Shown here piece after piece: positions 17,836-26,829 of a DNA stretch of 64,000 nucleotides. This DNA comes from CAYXVF01 sp964468125. GTDB taxonomy: Bacteria; Myxococcota; XYA12-FULL-58-9; CAYXVF01. The position numbers and the translations under genes are program-made. Under the pieces are notes generated by a model, which was given only the letters and a program-made list of their open reading frames with translations, was not told the origin of the DNA and did no database searches. The stretch lies in assembly GCA_964468125.1 (NCBI GenBank), contig CAYXVF010000003.1, positions 59,919-123,918 on the forward strand. Direction: 5' to 3'. Position 1 is the stretch's first letter. The number at the start of each line of letters is the position of its first letter.

Positions 17836-18021
17836 ATGGAAGATCGATGGCTGTCGGGCGACGAAATCGCCGTCTATCTCGGGGTTCAGCGAGACACGGT
17901 TTACGGATGGATCGCGACCAAGAACCTCCCCGCCCATCGAGTGGGTCGCCTGTGGAAGTTCAAACGTGAAGAAGTCGACGCCTGGGTCAGGAGCGGCGGA
18001 AGCCAAGAGGCCGCCGGGTGA
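17836..18021 (+). CDS. Excisionase-family DNA-binding protein at the head of the BREX operon
   Basis: The 61-residue helix-turn-helix protein reads MEDRWLSGDEIAVYLGVQRDTVYGWIATKNLPAHRVGRLWKFKREEVDAW, the common single-domain 'excisionase-like' fold. A strong GAAGGGGG site precedes the ATG. Its TGA overlaps the GTG start of the next gene (GTGA), which in turn ends three bases before pglW. It therefore probably heads the BREX transcript and may autoregulate it; the 205-bp region 17631-17835 should hold the promoter. Confidence 0.75.
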   Translation: MEDRWLSGDEIAVYLGVQRDTVYGWIATKNLPAHRVGRLWKFKREEVDAWVRSGGSQEAAG

Positions 18022-18737
18022 CCGCAGCAGGACCAACATCGGCCGTCTCGCCTGAAAAGCGCGAGACCTTCTACACAGCTGCCGTCGCCGGGCTGCGAGC
18101 TCTCGACGCACGCGAGCGAACCCCGAGGCGCTTTGGCGCCGATGCGGATACCCGCTGGGCAAACTTCAGGGGCTCACTGACCGACGGGGATCGAATCGAT
18201 TTCCTACTCCGCGACGCTTCGGTCACCTGGGGCGCGGCATTCTCGCCGGCCGAGGCTTTCGGGCTCTTCGGTCTAGCACCAGACGAGCCCTTCGGCCCCG
18301 ATTGGCAGCCCCTCAGCAAGAGCGTCGCTCGACGCCACCTCGATGGGTCAGGCGATTGCGACATCAACGAACTCGAAAACACGTTTGGCGTGAACCCCAA
18401 GGGCGTGGACGTTCCAAGCCTGTCCGCTTCAACACGATTGGTGGTCGCCGGTGGAGGCGCGCTCGTTGCTGTCGCCAAGGCCTTTGCTTCAAAGCCCGAG
18501 CTCGTTTGGTCTGACCAGGTGCTCGCTGTCGCCACGTCCCCCGCGCATCGCCAGCTCGCAGGTTTGCTCGCCATCTTTGTCGGCTCACCGGCGCGGACTC
18601 GCTTAGTCGTTCCATCCGAAGACGTTCGCGCCACGTTGAAGAGTGCCGGGTTTGCGCAGCTCGACGTTGCGGTGACCTCGGCCGATGCAGAAGCCGGATG
18701 CGCCGAGTTCGCACGCAAAGCGGCTGGAGTCGCGTAG
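18018..18737 (+). CDS. Unknown protein preceding pglW
   Basis: The 239-residue soluble protein starts at a GTG coupled to the preceding helix-turn-helix gene. The first part includes RETFYTAAVAGLRALDARERTPRRFGADADTRWANF. The C-terminal half has a Rossmann-like rhythm (ASTRLVVAGGGALVAVAKAF, LVWSDQVLAVATSPAHRQLAGLLAIFVGSPARTRLVVPSEDVRATLKSAGFAQLDVAV). I do not recognise a family, and it is not one of the six core type 2 BREX genes. Its position, coupled upstream and two bases before the pglW start, suggests an accessory role in this defence system. Confidence 0.65.
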   Translation: MTAAGPTSAVSPEKRETFYTAAVAGLRALDARERTPRRFGADADTRWANFRGSLTDGDRIDFLLRDASVTWGAAFSPAEAFGLFGLAPDEPFGPDWQPLSKSVARRHLDGSGDCDINELENTFGVNPKGVDVPSLSASTRLVVAGGGALVAVAKAFASKPELVWSDQVLAVATSPAHRQLAGLLAIFVGSPARTRLVVPSEDVRATLKSAGFAQLDVAVTSADAEAGCAEFARKAAGVA

Positions 18738-18739
18738 CA

Positions 18740-21700
18740 ATGGCGCTCTCCGAGGCTCGCATCCATCGTGGTCGCCCAACGCCCTTCCCTTGGGAGCGTG
18801 AAGCGCTCGACCATATCTACTCCGGGATCTCCGACATCGATCCCTATCAGGCCTGGGAGCTCCACGAGCTTCACGACCCTTCGAGTGGTCGCCTCTATGA
18901 GATCGACCTTCTCTTCCTTTCGCGCGTCGGGCTCTTCCTGGTTGAGATCAAGAGCCACCCCGGAGCACTCACCGGCGACGTCGTCGATTGGACGTTCACC
19001 GAAAGCGATGGTCGGCGGCGCACGACCGAATGCCCCTACGCCAACACCAATCACAAGGCGAAGGTTCTCGCGTCGTTGCTAAACCGGCATCTCGACTCCC
19101 GCCCATTCGTTCATGCGGCGGTCTTCACTCCGAACGTCACGACCGTCGACCTCGTGGGCGGACGCCCCCCCTGGTTGCTGTTGAAGGATGACGTCTGGAG
19201 CAACCTGACCAACGGCTTCGACGAACGCGGTCCCCGTCGCGTCGTCAATCGTCCGATGATGAAGGAGATCTTGCGAGTCGCCCCGCGCATCGGACTTCGA
19301 CCTAGCCGCACCGCGCGAATCGTGGGTGGATTCGTCCTCGATCACCTGGCCGGCGAAGGCGAGGGTTATCAGGAACACCTCGCGCACCACCAAGACGTAG
19401 AGCACGACAAAGCGCGAATCCGCTCCTATCTCGTCCCCGCCGCAACCTCGACCGAACGCCGTCAGCAACTCGAGCGCGCCGCCCGGCGCGAAGCTCAAAC
19501 GCTGTCGCAGCTCGGCCAGCATCCTTCCATCTTGGGTTATCGCGCCTTCGTCAACGACGGACCACTAGGTCCGGCGGTGGTCTTCGAGACCTTCGACGGT
19601 GCTCTACCTCTGCACCTGTTCCTGCGCCAGGAGCCTGACCTCTCATTCGACGATCGTCTCCAGATCCTCCAGTTGATCGTCGAGGCGGTGGCACACTGTC
19701 ATCGGGTCGGAGTGCTTCATCGCAATCTCTCCCCGGCATCAGTGCTGGTCCGGCGAGAGGAGGACAGTGCTCTCTCTGTTCGATTGCATCGCTTTCAATC
19801 GTCGATGTGGTTGGAGCATAGCAGCCTCGGCACCCGGCACGTGAGCGAGCTCGCACATGATCTAGACAGGCTCTACCAAGCACCCGAAGTGCTTTCAGAT
19901 CCGCAGAAGGCGATCGCGGAGAGCGACGTCTTTTCCGTAGGGTGCCTGGCCTGGTTGATCTTCACCGGCGAAGCCCCTGCATCTTCGCTCCGCGAACGTG
20001 ACGAGCGCCTGCATGCCTCCGACGAGCATGGGTTGGTACCTTCGTCGCTTCGGCCGGACCTCGCGGCACTCGACGACGGGATAGGCTTCGCGACCCGGCC
20101 GAATCAGCACGAACGCGCCGACGATATCGTCGGATGGTTCAACGATTGGATCCTCGAGGTCCTCACACGGCCGGTCCCCGAGGCGGACTTCGCAGACCTC
20201 GACCCGCACGAAGCAAACAAAGGCGCACTGCTTCCCGGTGGTCTCCGGGTGGAACGGCGCCTCGGTAGCGGAGGTACCGCCGTCGTGTTGCACGTGCGCC
20301 GCGAGGGCAAAGACTTCGCGCTCAAGGTCCCACACGATGGAGTCTGCGGAGAGCGGCTGTTGACAGAGGCATCGGTGCTTCGTGACATTCGCCACGAACA
20401 CATCGTCCAGCTCCACGAGGTCGTGACGCTGGCCAACCGGCCGTGCTTGCTCCTGGATTTTGCCGGGGAGCGAACACTCTCGGACCTGCTCCGAGCCGAA
20501 GGTACGCTTTCGCTCGAGCTCGCTCGACGCTACGGCGACGATATTCTCTCTGCAGTTCAGTACCTCGAAGAACGCGGCATCACCCACCGGGACATCAAGC
20601 CGAGCAACGTCGGCTTCACGGGCTACGAAGGTCGACAGAAGCACTTGCTCCTGCTCGATTTCTCGCTTGCCGCCACCGACCCCGCGGCGTTCAACGCCGG
20701 CACCGCTGAGTGGCGTGACCCTTGGCTCTACCTCCGTGGTCAGTGGGACCCAGCCGCTGACCGCTTTTCGGCCGCAGCCGTGCTTTACCAAGCCCTTACT
20801 GGGGTCCGCCCGACTCAAGCCACGGGTGCTGGGGTTGAAGATGCGATCACGATCGACGCCGAGCGGTTTGACACCGCGGTTCGTGACCAGCTCGCGGCGT
20901 TCTTCCGTCGCGCCTTCGCGCGAGAGATTGAAGCGCGCTTCGAGAACGCAGAAGAGATGCGCCAAACCTGGCTAGCAGCACTGGCGCCGGGCGAGAAGCA
21001 CGACGAAACTGCCGCGCCTTCAGTCGCCATTGATCTCTCGCAGGTCCGACCAGACACCCCGGTTGAATCGCTGCCGCTATCGGTGCGGGCCAAGAACGCG
21101 CTCGATCGTGCCGGCGTCCCGCTCGTCTCAGACCTACTCATGCTCCCTCGCAACCAACTCTCGGTCATTCGCGGGATCGGCACGAAGGTCACAAAAGAGA
21201 TCTTCGAGCTTTCGGAAACGCTTCGGGGTCAGGTGGACTTCGATGCCGTAGAGCCACTGGTTTTCCAATTCGTTCAGCCGCGCCTGCCAATCGATGACGA
21301 AGAAGTGGGACTCGACGCCAGCGTCGCCGATGCGCTCCGCGATGCAGGACTGACGAGCACGGTTGACGCGGCACAGGCGCCACGAAGACGGCTCGAGCTG
21401 CTCATCGGCGAAGCGACTCCGCTGCTGGCAAAACGTCTGAAGCAACTCGCTGAAGCAGAGCCCGTGCCAGGGTCACTCGAGGATTGGGCCCGAGAGCTCA
21501 TCGGCCGAAAGAGCGACACGGAGGCGCAGCGGCGCCTCCGGGTGCTGGTGGGACTCGACCCTCTCCCCGACGAGCGGGCCGAGACTCACCTACCCGCCGC
21601 CCGCAGCGTTTCGGAAGTCGCCGCGTCGATGGAGCTCGAACCCGCGCACATCCACTCGAGTCTTCAGTTTCTCCGGAACAAGAAGTGGATCGAGAACGAG

Positions 21701-23002
21701 ACCGCACAGGCGCTGCTCGATTCTCTCAAACCACTTCTCGTTGAGCCGGCGATGTCCATGGTCGAGCTTGCGAGGGCTCTAGCGGAGGCTCGCTGTCCAA
21801 GCACGCCAAGTGAAACCGACCTCTCAGTGGCTGCCGCGTTGGTTCGCGTTGCGCTAGAGCTGCGGCCCGAGCCCTTAGCAGCATGGAGGCGTCTCGAATC
21901 CGGGCCGTGGCTCGCTCGCGACTCTGCAGTGCTGGACGTGCTTCCTGTCCTCGCCACGGTGGCTGACGAGGTCGCGCTGACCGAACCGCTTCCATCGACT
22001 GAGACCGTCCGGCAGAAGTTGGACGAAGCTGTTCAGGGCACGGCCCTGACATCGTTGTCTCCAGATCAACGTGTGCGACTCGCGGCGCGCGTGAGCAGAG
22101 CTGCGGCAGCGTCTGCACGGCTCGAGCTGTATCCCCGCAAGATGGAAGCGGGCCGCGCGTTGACCCTTTCGATCTCGGCGCTCGCAGGCAGCGGCCTCAC
22201 GGTAGAAACCGTCCGGCGGCGCGTGTCCGCACGGTACCCAGAAGCGCAACCGCTTCCGGAAAGACCGGAGCTCGATCGACTGCTCGCACCCCACGGCCTC
22301 GTATTTGCGCCGGAGCTCGGTGAATACGTTAGGCCTGGGCAGCAGGGCGCCACGTCGATGACCGTGCAGGCGCCGAGACGAGCGAGCACGGCTGGTGCGG
22401 GAGTACCCGAGCGTCGCGACCCAGCCGCTCAGCGCGCAGCAGCGTTTCAGGATCAACTCGAGCGCGGCGTCGCGAGCCGTCGCTTCCGGGTCATTCAAGT
22501 GCGCGCCGATCTCGCCGCAGCTGCTGCCGAGGAGCTTGGTCGGGAGCTCAAAGTCGCCCCGGTTTCGCTCGAACACTCGCTCGCCGAAGCGGTCCGAGCG
22601 CTCGCCAAGCGCGACGAAGTGGAGTGGAGTTATATCGAGGCCGCAGACCGAGCTGGACCGGAAGGACCTGATTGGGAGCTCTTGATCGGTCTCGTTCGCG
22701 ATGCGGCAGACGCGATGGTTGATGCTCTTCTTGGCAAGGCCGGTGAATCGAAAGAGCCGCTCGTGTTGGTGTGGCCTGGGTTGCTGGCGCGCTACGGCCT
22801 CTCGAAGGCGCTGTCACGACTCGTTGAACAGGCGGAGCGTGGTGAGACCCAGGCTTTGCTTCTGGTTGTCCCGTCCTATGCGGACGGCCTCGCTCCTTCG
22901 ATCAACGACCGGCTACCAGTCCCCGCACCTCTCCCGGGACAACGACTCGAAATGCCCGAGCCATGGCTCGAGAACGCGCACCGCGCCGGAGAGGGAGCAT
23001 GA
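18740..23002 (+). CDS. pglW: PglW: NERD-domain dual kinase of type 2 BREX
   Basis: The 1420-residue protein opens with a NERD nuclease-related domain (about 15-190; LYEIDLLFLSRVGLFLVEIKSH holds the PD-(D/E)XK-like DLL...EIK). A first kinase-like domain (about 235-480) has HRN at 327-329 in place of HRD and lacks the following lysine, so it looks inactive. The second kinase domain (about 500-760) is complete: glycine loop RLGSGGTAVV, FALKVP, HRDIKPSN with H616-R617-D618, and DFS at 640-642 replacing DFG. Helix-hairpin-helix elements follow (VIRGIGTKVTKEI), then a long helical C-terminus. This is the PglW layout from the phage growth limitation system. The ATG at 18740 is two bases after the previous stop; the 3' end overlaps pglX (ATGA). 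Confidence 0.93.
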   Translation: MALSEARIHRGRPTPFPWEREALDHIYSGISDIDPYQAWELHELHDPSSGRLYEIDLLFLSRVGLFLVEIKSHPGALTGDVVDWTFTESDGRRRTTECPYANTNHKAKVLASLLNRHLDSRPFVHAAVFTPNVTTVDLVGGRPPWLLLKDDVWSNLTNGFDERGPRRVVNRPMMKEILRVAPRIGLRPSRTARIVGGFVLDHLAGEGEGYQEHLAHHQDVEHDKARIRSYLVPAATSTERRQQLERAARREAQTLSQLGQHPSILGYRAFVNDGPLGPAVVFETFDGALPLHLFLRQEPDLSFDDRLQILQLIVEAVAHCHRVGVLHRNLSPASVLVRREEDSALSVRLHRFQSSMWLEHSSLGTRHVSELAHDLDRLYQAPEVLSDPQKAIAESDVFSVGCLAWLIFTGEAPASSLRERDERLHASDEHGLVPSSLRPDLAALDDGIGFATRPNQHERADDIVGWFNDWILEVLTRPVPEADFADLDPHEANKGALLPGGLRVERRLGSGGTAVVLHVRREGKDFALKVPHDGVCGERLLTEASVLRDIRHEHIVQLHEVVTLANRPCLLLDFAGERTLSDLLRAEGTLSLELARRYGDDILSAVQYLEERGITHRDIKPSNVGFTGYEGRQKHLLLLDFSLAATDPAAFNAGTAEWRDPWLYLRGQWDPAADRFSAAAVLYQALTGVRPTQATGAGVEDAITIDAERFDTAVRDQLAAFFRRAFAREIEARFENAEEMRQTWLAALAPGEKHDETAAPSVAIDLSQVRPDTPVESLPLSVRAKNALDRAGVPLVSDLLMLPRNQLSVIRGIGTKVTKEIFELSETLRGQVDFDAVEPLVFQFVQPRLPIDDEEVGLDASVADALRDAGLTSTVDAAQAPRRRLELLIGEATPLLAKRLKQLAEAEPVPGSLEDWARELIGRKSDTEAQRRLRVLVGLDPLPDERAETHLPAARSVSEVAASMELEPAHIHSSLQFLRNKKWIENETAQALLDSLKPLLVEPAMSMVELARALAEARCPSTPSETDLSVAAALVRVALELRPEPLAAWRRLESGPWLARDSAVLDVLPVLATVADEVALTEPLPSTETVRQKLDEAVQGTALTSLSPDQRVRLAARVSRAAAASARLELYPRKMEAGRALTLSISALAGSGLTVETVRRRVSARYPEAQPLPERPELDRLLAPHGLVFAPELGEYVRPGQQGATSMTVQAPRRASTAGAGVPERRDPAAQRAAAFQDQLERGVASRRFRVIQVRADLAAAAAEELGRELKVAPVSLEHSLAEAVRALAKRDEVEWSYIEAADRAGPEGPDWELLIGLVRDAADAMVDALLGKAGESKEPLVLVWPGLLARYGLSKALSRLVEQAERGETQALLLVVPSYADGLAPSINDRLPVPAPLPGQRLEMPEPWLENAHRAGEGA

Positions 23003-26000
23003 GCGACAAGCCACTCTCGAAGCGACTGCAACCTGCACTCAAGGCACTCGAGAAAGATCTGCTCGAGCGCGCGAAGCTCCCCAAGGTTGAAGAAGGGCTG
23101 CGCGCGGCGTGGCAGGCGGAGAAGGGTGCCGGTGAAACGGGCCAGGGTTTTGATCCATGGCGGCGAGCGCGAGTCACCCAGATTGCGGTGGCGTGGGTGC
23201 TGTCCGTGGTGTTTGTTCGCACGCTCGAAGACCGCGCGTACATTGACCCTCGCATTGCCGGCCCGGACGCTGATGGGCTCGAGAGTGCTCGTGACCGAGA
23301 GTCGCGCTTCCTTCAACTCATGCCCTTCCTCGGTCCGCGTGAGTACCTGTTTGCGGTGTTTCGTGAGCTTGCGCATCTGCCCGGGGCTCGCGAAGTCTTT
23401 GATGCGCGCCACAATCCGGTTTGGGTGCTTTCGCCATCGAGCGAAGGCGCCCGCGCGCTCGTAGACTTCTTCCAGCAGGTCGACGCCGAAAGCGGTGCAC
23501 CCGTCTTCACCTTTCCTGGGGATGACACTCGGTTCTTGGGTGACCTGTATCAGAATCTCTCGGAGGCGGTCCGCAAGCGCTATGCGTTGTTTCAAACGCC
23601 GGAGTTCGTAGAGAAGTTCATCCTCGAGCAGACGCTTCATCCTGCGATCGAGGAGTTCGGGCTCGAAGAGGTCAAACTCATCGACCCCACATGCGGCTCC
23701 GGGCACTTCCTGTTGGGAGCATTCCGCGAGCTGCTAGCGGCCTGGCAGAGCCGTGGACCGACGACGGCCATCGAAGACTTGGCTCGACGCGCGCTCGATC
23801 AGATCTACGGCGTCGATATCAACCCGTATGCGGTAGCCGTGGCTCGATTTCGTCTTGTCCTAGCGGTGCTCGATGCCGTGGGCATCAAACGGCTCGACAA
23901 AGCACCAGCACTAAGACCGCACGTGGTCGTGGCGGACAGCTTGCTCCACCGGCTCGGAGTCAATGAGCTGCGGCGACTGACGCAGCAGGGGCAGGTCTCG
24001 TTTGATGAGTGGGGCAGTTGGGGAGATGAGCTATTCCGGTTGGCCGAGCCAGCCGCGGTCACCGAGATTCTTGGGCAGCGCTACCACGCCGTAGTCGGCA
24101 ACCCTCCATACATCGACGAGAAAGATGCCTCGAAGCGCAAGAAGTACCGGGAGATGTATGAGAGTGCCGCGGGCCAATACGCCTTGGCTGCGCCATTTAC
24201 CGAGCGCTTCTTTGACCTAGCAGCGCACGGCGGCTTCGTTGGAATGATCAACAGCAATGCTTTCACGAAGCGCGACTTTGGCAAGGCTTTGATCGAAGAA
24301 GTATTGCCACGCTTAGATGTGCAGAAGGTCGTCGACACTTCAGGTTGTTATCTGCCCGGTCACGGAACGCCGACACTTATACTGTTCGGCCGCAAAGTAC
24401 CAGCAACGGGCAAGGATGTGGTGACCGTCCTCGGCAAGCGTGGTGAGCAAGAGGTACCGGCGAATCCGGAACAAGCGCCTGTCTGGTCGGAGATCATCGC
24501 GCACCACGATCAGGTGGGTTTTGACGGTGGCTATGTCTCGGTGGAGACGACCTCACCCGAGCAACTTTCCAAGCCACCGTGGGTGCTCGTCGGCGGCGGC
24601 GCTCGAACTCTGCTGGCCACGATAGAAGCAGCGTCAATCGCAGAACTCTCAGCATATGCTCAGAGCATCGGTCGTCTGGCATCCTCAGGCATCAACGATG
24701 TTTTTGTGCATCCGGCTGGCAACCACCAACGCCAGCGACTTGGTGCAACACGGGCATATGTTGCTGGTGAAGATGTGCGGGATTGGTCGATCGCGCCAAC
24801 CCGGGTTTGCATTTGGCCGTATGACAGCAGCGGTCGTACCGTGCCAGAAAGTCGCATCACCACCGAATTCCGATTCCTGGTAGGTTTTCGCAGTCCGTTA
24901 GCTGCACGTCGCCAGTTCGGCAAATCAATCATCGAGCGCGGCAACTGCTGGTATGAATTGCTCGAGGTCTATTGGGCAAAGACCATCGCGCAATTCAGAA
25001 TCGCCTTCGCCTGTGTGAGCACCCATAACCACTTCGTACTCGACCGCGGCGGTAGAGTTTTCAACCGACACGCGCCAATCATCAACCTACGTGAGGATTT
25101 CAACGCCGCTGACTACCAGGCCCTCCTCGGCTACCTGAACTCCTCCACCGTCGGCTTCTGGTGCCGACTCGTCATGTTCCCCAAGGGCGGCGACCAGGTC
25201 GGTGAAGGTGCCCGTTTGTCCAAGACACCGTGGCAAGACCGCCTCGAGTACGCAGGCAACCTGCTAAAGCAGCTTCCGGTCCCATCTCTCGAGCATCTGC
25301 AGGCGGCCTTGCTCGACTTGGTCGTAGCTGCGGAGGACACGGTCCAGCAGCTCTCTGAGCTCGCACATGAAAGGACTGTCGAACGGACTCTCGCCGACAC
25401 CCCAACGCACTCTGCGTTACGAGAAGCACGTGAGAAGTCCCGTCAGGAGCGAACACGCTTGCGGCATATTCTCGTGTCTCTCCAGGAGGAGATGGACTGG
25501 CGCGTCTATGGCCTCTTTGGTTTGCCGACCGTCGAAGCCGCCTCCCTGGACGAAGTTCTCATCCCCGTCGAGCCCAACCAGCGCCCGTTTGAGATCCGGC
25601 TAGCGCGCGAGATCGACGACGACATCTCAGCCTCTGAGTGGTTTCGTATCCATAAACGCGAACCGCGCAGTGAGTTCACGGATCCCCTGTCTGACCTCTA
25701 CACCAAACGCCTTCGTCTTCTTGACGATCCAGATCGCGGGCGAGAGCTGCGTCTGCTCGAAACTCCCGAGACAAAGCGTCGATGGTCACCGCCAGACGAG
25801 TTCAAAGCCTTCAATGATGCGGTCCGTACTTGGTTGCTCGAGCGCATCGAGCAAGCGTTCCGCGACCAGGCAAAACCCGAGCTAAGGACCGCGCGCCAAC
25901 TCGCACTCGATCTCGGTAGTGATCCCGCGGTGCTCGCAGCGCACGAGCTTCTGACTGAGGAGTCCGGCGCTGACCTCATTCGACTCCTCTCGAAACTTGT

Positions 26001-26829
26001 CGACGATGAGGGCGTACCGTTCCTGGCCGGCTATCGCTACACGGAAACCGGCATGGAGAAACGGGCAACCTGGGAAGAATCCTGGCGCCTCCAGCGACTT
26101 GAGGACGCGGGGGTGCTTGACGCTGAACTCACACGCTTAAAGCTCAGCGCGATTCCGCAACCCGACAAGTACGGAAGCAAGGACTACCAACGTCACTACT
26201 ACAACCTGCGGAAGCGAACTCTTGATGTACCAAAGGAGCGCTTCGTGACGGTGCCTGGGGCCAACAGCGAGGAGGACCCAACGCCGCTCGTTGGCTGGGC
26301 CGGGTGGGATCACCTGCAAACGGCTCAGGCTCTCGCCAGCCTCTACCAGCGGCGCAAGAACGACGCTTGGCCGAAGGATCGTCTCGTTCCCATTCTCGCC
26401 GGAGTTGCGGAGCGCGTTCCGTGGCTGCTGCAGTGGCACGACGAGCTCGACCCGACATTCGGCACCAACCTCGGCCAGTTCTTCCGGGACTTCGTCCAGA
26501 ACGAGGCCCACGGTCTCGGCGTGGCCGTCGACTTTACCAAGGCCACCGACGACCTGCGCACCTGGACTCCTCCAGCCGCCCCCAAGAAGAAGGTGGTCGA
26601 CCCGGATGAGGCCTACAACGCCTTGGTGGGTTGGCGCCCCGAGCTCGACGACGAAGAGGACGAGGAGAGCGAGCCACCGGAAGGGCCAACGGCGAAAGAG
26701 CTCGCGAGTGAAGTCGGGGCGAGCACTGCCTTGGTCAACAAGGCGATCAAGAAGCTCCTCGCTGAAGGGCGCATCGAGAAACTGGAGGGCCGACCCGCGA
26801 GGTATGCGGCCATTGGAGGCGAGGCATGA
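22999..26829 (+). CDS. pglX: PglX: adenine-specific DNA methyltransferase of type 2 BREX
   Basis: The 1276-residue class I methyltransferase has motif I DPTCGSGHF (from D229) and catalytic motif NPPY at 368-371, characteristic of N6-adenine enzymes. A target-recognition and helical region follows. The last 50 residues (GPTAKELASEVGASTALVNKAIKKLLAEGRIEKLEG) form a winged helix. In BREX, PglX methylates the host at an asymmetric site and is required for phage restriction. Length agrees with the large type 2 PglX group. The ATG at 22999 overlaps the pglW stop and has GAGGGAG upstream; the 3' end overlaps pglY by four bases. I see no phase-variation tract. Confidence 0.93.
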   Translation: MSDKPLSKRLQPALKALEKDLLERAKLPKVEEGLRAAWQAEKGAGETGQGFDPWRRARVTQIAVAWVLSVVFVRTLEDRAYIDPRIAGPDADGLESARDRESRFLQLMPFLGPREYLFAVFRELAHLPGAREVFDARHNPVWVLSPSSEGARALVDFFQQVDAESGAPVFTFPGDDTRFLGDLYQNLSEAVRKRYALFQTPEFVEKFILEQTLHPAIEEFGLEEVKLIDPTCGSGHFLLGAFRELLAAWQSRGPTTAIEDLARRALDQIYGVDINPYAVAVARFRLVLAVLDAVGIKRLDKAPALRPHVVVADSLLHRLGVNELRRLTQQGQVSFDEWGSWGDELFRLAEPAAVTEILGQRYHAVVGNPPYIDEKDASKRKKYREMYESAAGQYALAAPFTERFFDLAAHGGFVGMINSNAFTKRDFGKALIEEVLPRLDVQKVVDTSGCYLPGHGTPTLILFGRKVPATGKDVVTVLGKRGEQEVPANPEQAPVWSEIIAHHDQVGFDGGYVSVETTSPEQLSKPPWVLVGGGARTLLATIEAASIAELSAYAQSIGRLASSGINDVFVHPAGNHQRQRLGATRAYVAGEDVRDWSIAPTRVCIWPYDSSGRTVPESRITTEFRFLVGFRSPLAARRQFGKSIIERGNCWYELLEVYWAKTIAQFRIAFACVSTHNHFVLDRGGRVFNRHAPIINLREDFNAADYQALLGYLNSSTVGFWCRLVMFPKGGDQVGEGARLSKTPWQDRLEYAGNLLKQLPVPSLEHLQAALLDLVVAAEDTVQQLSELAHERTVERTLADTPTHSALREAREKSRQERTRLRHILVSLQEEMDWRVYGLFGLPTVEAASLDEVLIPVEPNQRPFEIRLAREIDDDISASEWFRIHKREPRSEFTDPLSDLYTKRLRLLDDPDRGRELRLLETPETKRRWSPPDEFKAFNDAVRTWLLERIEQAFRDQAKPELRTARQLALDLGSDPAVLAAHELLTEESGADLIRLLSKLVDDEGVPFLAGYRYTETGMEKRATWEESWRLQRLEDAGVLDAELTRLKLSAIPQPDKYGSKDYQRHYYNLRKRTLDVPKERFVTVPGANSEEDPTPLVGWAGWDHLQTAQALASLYQRRKNDAWPKDRLVPILAGVAERVPWLLQWHDELDPTFGTNLGQFFRDFVQNEAHGLGVAVDFTKATDDLRTWTPPAAPKKKVVDPDEAYNALVGWRPELDDEEDEESEPPEGPTAKELASEVGASTALVNKAIKKLLAEGRIEKLEGRPARYAAIGGEA

